Shown in pieces: positions 17,058 to 27,525 of a stretch of 64,000 nucleotides of DNA. Origin of the DNA: Pseudomonadota bacterium (lineage in GTDB: Bacteria > Pseudomonadota > Gammaproteobacteria > Burkholderiales > Burkholderiaceae_C); contig JAVHYA010000013.1 in assembly GCA_031119395.1 (NCBI GenBank), positions 21,339 to 85,338 of the forward strand. The letters run 5' to 3'. The notes under the pieces are model-generated. The model was not told where the DNA came from, ran no database searches, and saw only the letters and a list, made by a program, of their open reading frames with translations. Every line of letters begins with the position of its first letter. The first letter of the stretch is position 1. Made by a program: the position numbers and the translations under genes.

Positions 17058-17450
17058 TCACCCCAGCGGCGCCATCTGCGAGGGCCGGTCCTGGCTGCAG
17101 TAGTCGAAGAAGGCGTCGAGCTCGTTCGACTTGTCGAACACCGCGTCGGCGCCCAGTGCGAGGCAACGGGCGCGGATGTCGGGCGTGGCGTAGTTGGTCA
17201 GCACCACCACGCGCTGGTGCGCGCGGCGCGGCGTGCAGGCATTCAGCACGCCCAGGCCCGAACCCTCGCGCAGGAACAGGTCGATCACCGCCAGGTGCCA
17301 CAGGTCGGCATGGTCCTGCAGCCAGGCGGTGGCCTGGGCTTCCGTCTCGGCCACGCCCACCACGGGCGCGTCGGCGAGGTCGGACAGCGTGGGGATCAGG
17401 TTGTCCCGGATGGTCGGGTTGTCTTCGACGAGAAAGGTCAGCAGGGCCAT
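17058..17450 (-). CDS. Stand-alone response-regulator receiver protein (paralogue 3 of 3)
   Basis: A 130-residue single receiver domain: E9-D10, phospho-acceptor D57 in VIDLF, T85 in VLTNYATP and K107 in AVFDKSNELDAFF. Here the switch residue is Thr, not Ser as in the other two copies. There is a short polar tail and no output domain. It is convergent with the NTF2-like gene and divergent from amidase 2. No histidine kinase is nearby. The three copies share spacing and motifs, so they arose by duplication within this lineage. Confidence 0.88.
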   Translation of the reverse strand: MALLTFLVEDNPTIRDNLIPTLSDLADAPVVGVAETEAQATAWLQDHADLWHLAVIDLFLREGSGLGVLNACTPRRAHQRVVVLTNYATPDIRARCLALGADAVFDKSNELDAFFDYCSQDRPSQMAPLG

Positions 17451-17584
17451 GCAGCGTACCGGGCGACTGTGAGCGGCAGTGTACGCATCGGGCGGGACGG
17501 CGCCCAAGGCCCGCCCGGCAGACCCCAGAATCGCCGGGTGCACCGTCGCCCATCGGGCCGCCCGCGCGCAACCAGGAGATGCCG

Positions 17585-19021
17585 ATGACCGCCGCCCTTC
17601 CGCCCGAGGACCCCGCCGCCCTGCTCGACCAGGGCGCCGGCGCCTGCGCGCGCGCCATGGCCGAGGGCCGCACCACCGCCGCGGCGCTGTGCGAGACGGC
17701 CATCGCCCGCATCGAGGCGCGCGACGGCACGCTCAACGCCGTGGTGCTGCGCGACTTCGCCCGCGCCCGCGAGCAGGCGCGCGAGGCCGACGCGCGGCGC
17801 GCCCGCGGCGAGCGTCCGCCGCTGCTGGGCGTGCCGATGACGGTGAAGGAGTCCTTCAACATCGCGGGCCTGCCCACGAGCTGGGGATTGCCGCCCTTTC
17901 GCGGCTTCATGCCCGGCGCCGACGCATCCGCGGTGCAGCGGCTCAAGGCCGCCGGCGCGGTGATCCTCGGCAAGACCAACGTGCCGCCTGCGCTGGCCGA
18001 CTGGCAGAGCGCCAACCCGATCCACGGCCGCACGCTGCATCCGCTGGACGCATCGCGCACGCCGGGCGGCTCGTCCGGCGGCAGCGCCGCGGCGCTGGCG
18101 GCCGGGCTGGTCGCCCTGGAACTCGGTTCGGACCTGATGGGCTCGCTGCGCATCCCGGCGCATTTCTGCGGCGTGTGGGCGCACAAGCCGAGCACGGGCG
18201 TGCTGCCGATGCGCGGCCACGCCTTTCCCGGCACGCCGGACACACTGGGGCCGCCGCCCGACCTGCCCACCGTCATCGGCCCCCTGGCACGCAATGCAGA
18301 CGACCTGCGCCTGGCGATGCAGGTGCTGGCCGGCCCCGAGATGCCGATGGCCCAGGCGTGGCAGCTTCGGATGCCGATGCCGCGCAGCGCCGATCCCGCG
18401 CAGTGGCGGGTGCTGGTGCTGGACCGCCATCCGATGGCCTCGGCCTCGCAGGCGGTGCTGGGTGCGCTGGACGAAGCCGCCGCGCGCCTCGCCCGCCTGG
18501 GCAGCAGCATCACAGGGGTGGCCGATCTGCCCGCCGGCGTGCTGCCCGACCTCGCGCACCTGCACCGGACCTACCTGCGCCACGTGCAGACCGTGCTGGG
18601 CGCCTTCGAGCCCGGCGCCTCGTGCGATATGACGGCGCACGAATGGATCCGTCTCTCGGCCGAGCGCGCTCAACTGAGAGGGCAGTGCTTCGCGTTGCTG
18701 GAACGTTTCGATGCGGTCATCGCCCCGGCCTTCGGCAGCGCGGCCTTCCCGCACATCGACGAGCCGGACTGGGAGCGGCGCACCCTGGTGATGGATGGCG
18801 TGGCCACGCCCTACGGCGCCCAGGGCGCGTGGTCGAGCCTGGCCTCGCTGGCCGGGCTGCCCGCCACCGTGGTCCCGGTCATGCAGGACGCGCAGGGCCT
18901 GCCGCTGGGCGTGCAGGTGATCGGCCCCTGGCTGCACGACCTGGGCGCGATCGAAGTCGCAGCACGCATCGGCCAGGGTGGCGCGCACCGCGACGTGGTC
19001 AATACACGCCGAAGAGCTTGA
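17585..19021 (+). CDS. Amidase-signature hydrolase (amidase 2)
   Basis: A 478-residue amidase signature enzyme. Catalytic lysine in VPMTVKESFN, cis-Ser in TPGGSSGGSAAA, nucleophile Ser in GSDLMGSLRIP. It is full length and cytoplasmic. The chosen ATG (MTAALPP) lies 6 bases after AGGAG; an ATG two codons earlier overlaps that ribosome site. Its active-site loop (ESFNIAGLPTSWGLPPF) is of the general amidase subtype, with no GatA-type partner genes around. Its last 23 bases overlap the end of a small membrane-protein gene on the other strand. Confidence 0.9.
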   Translation: MTAALPPEDPAALLDQGAGACARAMAEGRTTAAALCETAIARIEARDGTLNAVVLRDFARAREQAREADARRARGERPPLLGVPMTVKESFNIAGLPTSWGLPPFRGFMPGADASAVQRLKAAGAVILGKTNVPPALADWQSANPIHGRTLHPLDASRTPGGSSGGSAAALAAGLVALELGSDLMGSLRIPAHFCGVWAHKPSTGVLPMRGHAFPGTPDTLGPPPDLPTVIGPLARNADDLRLAMQVLAGPEMPMAQAWQLRMPMPRSADPAQWRVLVLDRHPMASASQAVLGALDEAAARLARLGSSITGVADLPAGVLPDLAHLHRTYLRHVQTVLGAFEPGASCDMTAHEWIRLSAERAQLRGQCFALLERFDAVIAPAFGSAAFPHIDEPDWERRTLVMDGVATPYGAQGAWSSLASLAGLPATVVPVMQDAQGLPLGVQVIGPWLHDLGAIEVAARIGQGGAHRDVVNTRRRA

Positions 19022-19076
19022 GCAGGATGATCACGCTGATGGGCACGCCGAGCAGCCAGAGGACGATGGATTTCAT
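18999..19076 (-). CDS. 25-residue small hydrophobic membrane protein
   Basis: Predicted MKSIVLWLLGVPISVIILL followed by KLFGVY: a lysine, one transmembrane helix with a central Gly-Val-Pro kink, and a short basic/aromatic end. A strong GGAGA ribosome site lies 5 bases upstream of its ATG, which supports real translation. I recall similar 'LLWLLGVPI-IIL' micro-proteins in other proteobacteria, but cannot verify this here. It overlaps the 3' end of amidase 2 tail-to-tail. Role unknown. Confidence 0.65.
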   Translation of the reverse strand: MKSIVLWLLGVPISVIILLKLFGVY

Positions 19077-19196
19077 GCAGGTCTCCGTGTGAAAACAGTG
19101 GGATGCATGATCCGCAGCACCGCCTGCATGGACGTGCCGGCGCGCACAGGCTCGGCCCGTAGGAGCGCCCGCCGCGTCGATGCGGGTGGGCACCTC

Positions 19197-19254
19197 TGCT
19201 ACTAAAAAGATAGCTGCCGAAGCAGGCGGGACGGGCGCTGCAGGCCGAATCGCC
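19197..19254 (+). repeat. Dispersed 58-bp element, copy 4
   Basis: Reads GCTACTAAAAAGATAGCTGC, an AAGCAGGC arm, then GGGACGGGCGCTGCAGGCCG and AATCGCC. One of the best matches to the consensus. It lies between the 25-residue gene and the gap terminator. Confidence 0.85.
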
Positions 19255-19301
19255 CTGCAAGCACGATGCCGCTGCAATCCGCCGCCAGGAGGGCGCGGCT
19301 C

Positions 19302-19335
19302 AAAGAAAAACGCGCCCGAAGGCGCGTTTCTTTTT
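19302..19335. terminator. Bidirectional intrinsic terminator after gap
   Basis: AAACGCGCC-CGAA-GGCGCGTTT stem with a stable CGAA-type loop, flanked by an A-rich run on the left and CTTTTTC on the right. It works as a Rho-independent terminator for leftward transcription from gap and can act in both directions. Confidence 0.85.
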
Positions 19336-19357
19336 CTGTTCTTGCGCGGGGCGCCGC

Positions 19358-20365
<1,008 letters not shown>

Positions 20366-20403
20366 CTAAGTCAGTTGAAAACCTTGAATGCGGGAGCGGG
20401 CAG

Positions 20404-20510
20404 CCGGAACGCGAAGAGCGCGAGGATCACGCGAAGGACGCGACAAGGAAATCATCATCTCGATGTTCCTTTGCGGCCTTTGCGAAACCTTCGCGTCCTT
20501 CGCGTCTGGC
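20404..20510. repeat. Long imperfect inverted repeat, copy 1 (tkt-gap spacer)
   Basis: Arms CCGGAACGCGAAGAGCGCGA and CTTCGCGTCCTTCGCGTCTGG (shown in part) pair across an AT-richer centre (AAATCATCATCTCGATG). The arms are built of 'CGCGAAGGACGCG'-like units. The left flank CTTGAATGCGGGAGCGGGCA resembles that of the second copy near 60.6 kb. It fills almost the whole tkt-gap spacer. Confidence 0.75.
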
Positions 20511-20520
20511 TGTCCGTATG

Positions 20521-22623
<2,103 letters not shown>

Positions 22624-22788
22624 CAGGGGCTTTCGGGGGAGAGGGAAAGAAGGAGAGCCCTCAATTTTAGCGAGCGGGGTGAACGGCACCCTGCAAGGCC
22701 TTCCGGACCCTGCGCGGGCGTCGCGTATTGCCGCGCGTTCGCCCTGCGCGGCCGGACCCGGGCAGAGCGGGCTGCTAGAGTCCGCGGC

Positions 22789-23178
22789 ATGCAGGGCCTG
22801 CACCTCACCGCCGACCTCCACGACTGCCAGTGCCAGGCGCACTGGCTCGTCGATGCCGAGGCGCTCGGCGCCCGTTGCACGGCCGCGGTGCGCCACGCCG
22901 GCCTGCAGCCCGTGGGCCAGCTCTTCCACCGCTTTCCCGACACGGCCGAGGGCCCGGGCGGCGTGACGGCGACCGTGCTGCTGGCCGAATCGCACCTGTG
23001 CGTGCACACCTGGCCGGAGCGGCGCGCCGTGACGCTGGACGTCTATGTGTGCAACTTCGGCGGCGACCATTCCGCCCGGGCCCGGCAGCTGCTCGAGACG
23101 CTGGTGGCGCTGTTCGCCCCGCGCGAGGCGGTGCGCCAGTCCCTGCAACGCGGCCAGGTTCCGGTGCATGCCGGCTGA
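22789..23178 (+). CDS. speD: S-adenosylmethionine decarboxylase proenzyme (SpeD)
   Basis: A 129-residue prokaryotic-type AdoMetDC. Autocleavage at Ser68 in [14 protein letters not shown] would create the pyruvoyl group. H73 and C88 ([10 protein letters not shown]) are the processing and catalytic residues. The product, decarboxylated SAM, is the aminopropyl donor for spermidine-type synthesis. No aminopropyltransferase is adjacent; the only one in the window is the membrane-anchored enzyme near 38 kb. It overlaps the following nucleotidyltransferase gene by 11 bases, implying coupling. Confidence 0.93.
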   Translation: MQGLHLTADLHDCQCQAHWLVDAEALGARCTAAVRHAGLQPVGQLFHRFPDTAEGPGGVTATVLLAESHLCVHTWPERRAVTLDVYVCNFGGDHSARARQLLETLVALFAPREAVRQSLQRGQVPVHAG

Positions 23179-23914
23179 ACGCGTGCCTGCCAGCGCCATG
23201 CTGCTGGCCGCCGGCCGCGGCGAGCGCATGCGGCCGCTGACCGACCACACGCCCAAGCCGCTGCTGCCGGTGCGCGGCAAGCCGCTGATGCAGTGGCCCA
23301 TGGAGGCGATGGCGGCCGGCGGCGTCACGCGGCTGGTGGTCAACACGGCGTGGCTGGGCGAGCAGATTTCAAGCCATTTCGGCCCGCAAGCCCCATGGGA
23401 CGGGCGCGAAGCGCTATCGATTTCATACTCCGACGAGGGCCGCGACTTCGGCGGCGCGCTGGAGACCGCCGGCGGCATCGTGCGCGCCCTGCCCCTGCTC
23501 GACGATGTGTTCTGGGTGGCGGCCGGCGATGTGTTCGCGCCGGATTTCCGCTTCGACCCCGCGGCGCTGGCGCGCTTTCGCGCCGGCGACGCACTGGCCC
23601 ACCTGTGGCTGGTGCCCAACCCCGCGCACAACCCGAAGGGCGACTTCGGCCTGGGCGAGGACGGTCGCGCGCGCAACGTGCCGGCCGATGCCGGCGTGCC
23701 GCGCTACACCTTCTCGACCATCGGCCTGTACCGCGCCGCGCTGTTCGCGCCGCCCTACTGCGGCATCCCGCCCGGCAACCCGGAGGGCGTCAAGGCGGCG
23801 CTGGCGCCGATCCTGCGTGCCGCCATGGACGAAGGCCGCGTCACGGCCGAGCTCTACACCGGCGGCTGGACCGACGTCGGCACGCCGGAGCGGCTCGCGC
23901 AGCTCCAGCGCTGA
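23168..23914 (+). CDS. Sugar-phosphate nucleotidyltransferase, MurU-like
   Basis: A 248-residue enzyme of the NTP-transferase family. The signature [16 protein letters not shown] with [11 protein letters not shown] binds the NTP, and the metal Asp lies in [12 protein letters not shown]. The layout fits MurU, which makes UDP-MurNAc from MurNAc-1-phosphate in cell-wall recycling. The partner kinase amgK is 27 kb away rather than adjacent, as in Pseudomonas. Residues about 68-88 ([18 protein letters not shown]) are encoded by a copy of the dispersed element that stays in frame. The start overlaps speD. Confidence 0.85.
   Translation: MPAERVPASAMLLAAGRGERMRPLTDHTPKPLLPVRGKPLMQWPMEAMAAGGVTRLVVNTAWLGEQISSHFGPQAPWDGREALSISYSDEGRDFGGALETAGGIVRALPLLDDVFWVAAGDVFAPDFRFDPAALARFRAGDALAHLWLVPNPAHNPKGDFGLGEDGRARNVPADAGVPRYTFSTIGLYRAALFAPPYCGIPPGNPEGVKAALAPILRAAMDEGRVTAELYTGGWTDVGTPERLAQLQR
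23373..23427 (-). repeat. Dispersed 58-bp element, copy 5, inside the MurU-like gene
   Basis: In reverse orientation: GCCATTTCGGCCCGC, CATGGGACGGGCGCGAAGCG, CTATCGATTTCATA. It is an open reading frame throughout and encodes a loop between a conserved helix and the ISYSDE strand. Confidence 0.75.
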
Positions 23915-23944
23915 TGCGGCCCAGCCGTCGGCCGCGCCGGGGGC

Positions 23945-25984
23945 TCAGGGGATGTTGGCCGAGGTGACCTGGAAGGCGCCCCCCGGCAGGCCGAACTCGC
24001 CGCCGTACTCGAAGGGATCGGCGTTGTTGCTTCCCACGCCGCAGCCGTTGGGCGCGCCGCAGGCGCTGCCGCCGTAGTTGTGCATGATCACCGGCCCGTA
24101 GCGGTAGTTGCGCAGCGCCCGCCCGCCGTAGTCGGCCACCGAGACCACGTACGACTCGGTGCCATGGTTGTCCGTGTCCTCGGCCGCGATCGGATCGACC
24201 AATCGGCTGTCCTTGAGCGTGCGCACCACCTGCCCGCTGTTGCCGTTGGCGGCGAAGCGCACCCACTGGAGCTGACGGTCGCCGCGCGAGGTGACGATCA
24301 CCTCGCGGGTGATGTCCGGGTAGATGGCGTTGCCCGCCTTCTCCTTGACCAGCGCGATGCCGGTGGGGTTGCGTCCCACCGCCACGGCGCCGACCTCCAC
24401 GATGCTCGCGGCCGAGCCGTTGCCGGCGGTGGGGTAGTCGCCCAGGTTGAAGATGTGCAGCTGCCCGTCCTGCGTGGCCACCCAGGCGCGCCGGCTGTTG
24501 CCCCAGGCGTAGGTTTTCACGGCCGTGGGCCGGTTGGCCATCGCCACCGTCTTGATGACCGTGGGGGTCTGCCCGGGTGCGGCGGCGAAGGTGCGCGGCC
24601 ATTGCGAATCGGCCGGGCCGACCGAGGTCGTGACGCTGTAGTCCGCGTCGCTGCCGAAGTACATGCGCTGGTAGTACGCGAACAGGGGCCGCAGGTCCAG
24701 GAAGGCCACCTTCTGCTCGGACTTGGAAGCCACGACCGCCACGCCGCCCTTGGCGTAGGTGTTGAAGTTGCGGCCGCCGGACTTGAAGGTCGCGCGATTG
24801 TTCGCATTGCTCAGCGGCAGGGAATAGGCCTGCTCGCGGGTGCCCTCTCCGAGGTAGGCGTTGCGGTCGACGCCCGTGGTGACCGAGATGTCGGTGGGCG
24901 CCTTCATGTCCGACGGCAGCGGGATGTAGCCCAGCACCTTCATGTAGCCCGTGTTGCCGATGTTGGGCAAGCCCGGGTAGAGGCCGTTCCATTCACCCCA
25001 GTAGTTCGAACCGGAGGGATTGCTCGGCGTGCAGCGCTCGCACAGCCCGGCCAGTGCGACCACCGCCACCTCGCCGCGCAGGTTGACCGTGTCCCACACC
25101 GTGATCAATGCGAACTCGTTGCTGTTGGTCACCGCCACCGCCGTGGGCACCTTGCCCGACGCGAGTTGGGCGCTGGCCCTGTTGGTCGAGGTGTCGGTCT
25201 GGGCGGAGCCGATGAAGCCGCTGTCGAACACCATGAGGCTGTTCATGCACCAGCCGGGCCGGCCCAGGCACCGGGCCACGCCGACCGGGTTGCCGACCCC
25301 CGCGCCGGACGCCCGGTACACGGCGCCATTCACCTCGTCGAGCCCGCCGCCGTAGTACACCCACCTCAGCTCGGGCCGCTGCGAGAAGACCGCGTTGCTG
25401 ACCGAGCTGATGGCCAGGTCGGCCACCCCCAGGCGCAGCGCCGGCACATCGGGAATGAAGGCGACGTGGCCGCTGTTCGAAGAGAAATCGCCCACGTTGT
25501 TGCTCAAGGCGCCGACCTGCCAGGTCCCGCAGGCAATCGGGTCGCAGGGGCGCTGCCCGCCGCTGCGGTCGGACACGAAGGCGATGTCGTTGCGTTTGAA
25601 CCAGGTGGGCACGCCGCTGTTGCCGGTGGTGCCGTAAGCCGACGGGGCGGGTCCGTAGCGGTAGTCCACCCCCCCGGCCTTGCCCATGGCCGCAGCCACG
25701 GCGCGGTAGCCAGCCGCGTCGATGGTGGTCGTGCCGCCCGTCACGGGGTCCGGGCCGCCGGGTGCGGGCGCCGGAGCCGGCGCGGGCGCCGCGGCGCCGG
25801 ATCCCGTGGACGGCGCGGCCGTTGCGGGCGCGGCGTCTCCGCTGCCCGTCGTTCCGGCCGAAGAACCGGTAGCCAGCGCGGCGAGGCCGATGCCGCCGCC
25901 TCCACCACCGCCACCACCTCCGCCACAGGCCGTCAGGATCATGCCTGCCACGGCCAGGGCCCCTCCAAGCGTTATTACTTTCAT
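23945..25984 (-). CDS. Large secreted lipoprotein of unknown function (paralogue A)
   Basis: A 679-residue protein with a lipoprotein signal (MILTAC; modified Cys at residue 20), an 11-Gly run after it and a Pro/Ala linker (about 50-80). The rest is strand-rich with repeated 'VAVTNSNEFALITVWDT', 'GGVAVVASKSEQKVAFLDL' and 'RRAWVATQDGQLHIFNLGD' units, suggesting a beta-propeller. Paired cysteines (CDPIACGTW, RCLGRPGWCM, LCERCTP) suit disulphides outside the cytoplasm. No enzyme motif is seen. Its C-terminal ~240 residues are essentially identical to paralogue B. It is divergent from pepP with a 127-bp AT-rich gap. Confidence 0.8.
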   Translation of the reverse strand: MKVITLGGALAVAGMILTACGGGGGGGGGGGIGLAALATGSSAGTTGSGDAAPATAAPSTGSGAAAPAPAPAPAPGGPDPVTGGTTTIDAAGYRAVAAAMGKAGGVDYRYGPAPSAYGTTGNSGVPTWFKRNDIAFVSDRSGGQRPCDPIACGTWQVGALSNNVGDFSSNSGHVAFIPDVPALRLGVADLAISSVSNAVFSQRPELRWVYYGGGLDEVNGAVYRASGAGVGNPVGVARCLGRPGWCMNSLMVFDSGFIGSAQTDTSTNRASAQLASGKVPTAVAVTNSNEFALITVWDTVNLRGEVAVVALAGLCERCTPSNPSGSNYWGEWNGLYPGLPNIGNTGYMKVLGYIPLPSDMKAPTDISVTTGVDRNAYLGEGTREQAYSLPLSNANNRATFKSGGRNFNTYAKGGVAVVASKSEQKVAFLDLRPLFAYYQRMYFGSDADYSVTTSVGPADSQWPRTFAAAPGQTPTVIKTVAMANRPTAVKTYAWGNSRRAWVATQDGQLHIFNLGDYPTAGNGSAASIVEVGAVAVGRNPTGIALVKEKAGNAIYPDITREVIVTSRGDRQLQWVRFAANGNSGQVVRTLKDSRLVDPIAAEDTDNHGTESYVVSVADYGGRALRNYRYGPVIMHNYGGSACGAPNGCGVGSNNADPFEYGGEFGLPGGAFQVTSANIP
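24048..24775. repeat. 728-bp tract shared with paralogue B (left copy)
   Basis: By eye this DNA is identical to 27629-28356. Single mismatches bound it at 24047 (g versus c) and 24776 (g versus a). Beyond those, similarity drops sharply at many codons. The pattern suggests recent gene conversion between the two lipoprotein genes. Confidence 0.85.
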
Positions 25985-26111
25985 GCGATCAACTAAAGTT
26001 CCAAATAACTATTTGTACATTGGCTCCTGTCCTACAGGCAAACATCCTTGCAAATCTTTTCCGAGTCGTTGTGGAAATGCGCTCCAGTTGTTACGTACGT
26101 ATAGTGACTCC

Positions 26112-27497
26112 ATGAACAGCGCCCCCTACGCACAACGCCGCGCCCGTCTGGCGGCGCAGCTCGGCCCGGACGGCATCGCGATCGTGCCGACGGCGCCCGA
26201 ACGCCCGCGCAACCGCGACACGGATTTCCTGTACCGGCACGACAGCTACTTCTATTACCTGACCGGCTTCACCGAGCCCAACGCCTGGCTGGTGCTGGCC
26301 GGCGACGGCCGTGCCACGCTGTTCTGCGCCCCCAAGGACCTCGAACGCGAGATCTGGGACGGCTACCGGCTCGGCCCCGAGGCGGCGCCGGGCGTGCTCG
26401 GCGTCGACGAGGCCTTCTCCGTCGCCACGCTCGACACCACCCTGCCCCGCTTGCTGGAGAACCGCGGCACCGTGTGGTACCCCTTCGCCACGCACGCGGG
26501 GCTGGAGACGCGCGTGGACGGCTGGCTGCAGAAGGTGCGCGCCCGCGTGCGCTTCGGCGCGCTGTGCCCCGAGCAGCAGCGCGACCTGTGCGGCCCGCTC
26601 GACGAGATGCGCCTGGTCAAGGACGCCCACGAGCAGGACATCATGCGGCGCGCCGCCGACATCAGCGCGCGCGCGCACGTCCGCGCGATGCAGACCTCGG
26701 CCCGCATGCTGCGCGCCGGCCAGGAGGTGCGCGAATACCACCTCGACGCCGAGCTGCTGCATGAATTCCGCCTCGGCGGCTCGCAGTACCCGGCCTACGG
26801 TTCCATCGTCGCGGCCGGCGCCAACGCCTGCGTGCTCCACTACCGCGCCGACGCGGCCCCGGTGCGGGCCGGCGAGCTGGTGCTGATCGACGCCGGCTGC
26901 GAACTCGACAGCTACGCGAGCGACATCACGCGCACCTTCCCGGCCGACGGCAAATTCACCGGGCCGCAGCGCGCCCTGTACGACCTGGTGCTGGCGAGCC
27001 AGGATGCGGCGGTGGCGGCGACACGTGCGGGCCAGCGCTTCAACGACCCGCACGAGGCGACCGTGAAGGTGCTGGCGCAGGGCCTGCTCGACCTGGGCCT
27101 GCTCGACGCGAACAAGGTGGGCTCGGTGCAGGACGTGATCGACAACCGCAGCTACTTCTCCTTCTACATGCACCGCACCGGCCACTGGCTGGGCATGGAC
27201 GTGCACGACTGCGGCAGCTACGTGGAGCCCACGCAGGTGGGCGAGGTCAGCGAACGCAAGGACCCGCTCTCGGGCGAGCTCATCAAGAACCGCCCCAGCC
27301 GCATCCTGCAGCCGGGCATGGTGCTGACCATCGAGCCCGGCCTGTACGTGCGGCCTGCCGAGGGCGTGCCCGAGCGGTTCCACAACATCGGCATCCGCAT
27401 CGAGGACGACGCCATCGTGACCGAGACCGGCTGCGAACTGATCACGCGCGGCGTGCCGGTCCACGCCGACGAGATCGAGGCGCTGATGCGCGCGTGA
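26112..27497 (+). CDS. pepP: Xaa-Pro aminopeptidase P
   Basis: A 461-residue cytoplasmic metallopeptidase that removes N-terminal residues before proline. The N-terminal AMP_N domain (about 1-135, with DFLYRHDSYFYYLTGF) precedes the pita-bread domain. Metal ligands are visible: Asp in LIDAGCELDSYASDITRTF (two Asp), His in HRTGHWLGMDVHD, Glu in MVLTIEPGLYV and Glu in GIRIEDDAIVT. It lies between two paralogous lipoprotein genes on the opposite strand, whose identical tracts form direct repeats around it, so it could be lost by recombination. Confidence 0.95.
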   Translation: MNSAPYAQRRARLAAQLGPDGIAIVPTAPERPRNRDTDFLYRHDSYFYYLTGFTEPNAWLVLAGDGRATLFCAPKDLEREIWDGYRLGPEAAPGVLGVDEAFSVATLDTTLPRLLENRGTVWYPFATHAGLETRVDGWLQKVRARVRFGALCPEQQRDLCGPLDEMRLVKDAHEQDIMRRAADISARAHVRAMQTSARMLRAGQEVREYHLDAELLHEFRLGGSQYPAYGSIVAAGANACVLHYRADAAPVRAGELVLIDAGCELDSYASDITRTFPADGKFTGPQRALYDLVLASQDAAVAATRAGQRFNDPHEATVKVLAQGLLDLGLLDANKVGSVQDVIDNRSYFSFYMHRTGHWLGMDVHDCGSYVEPTQVGEVSERKDPLSGELIKNRPSRILQPGMVLTIEPGLYVRPAEGVPERFHNIGIRIEDDAIVTETGCELITRGVPVHADEIEALMRA

Positions 27498-27525
27498 TTC
27501 GCCGCGGGCCCGTCGGCGACGGTGC

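Noticed and set aside
22624..23676. Roughly 350-codon upstream extension of tkt
   Set aside because: It runs antisense through speD and the MurU-like gene; only the part after [14 protein letters not shown] matches transketolase.
25891..25925. GC-rich CCTCCACCACCGCCACC-type run resembling a tandem repeat
   Set aside because: It encodes the poly-glycine just after the lipobox of lipoprotein A; it is low-complexity coding sequence, not a separate element.
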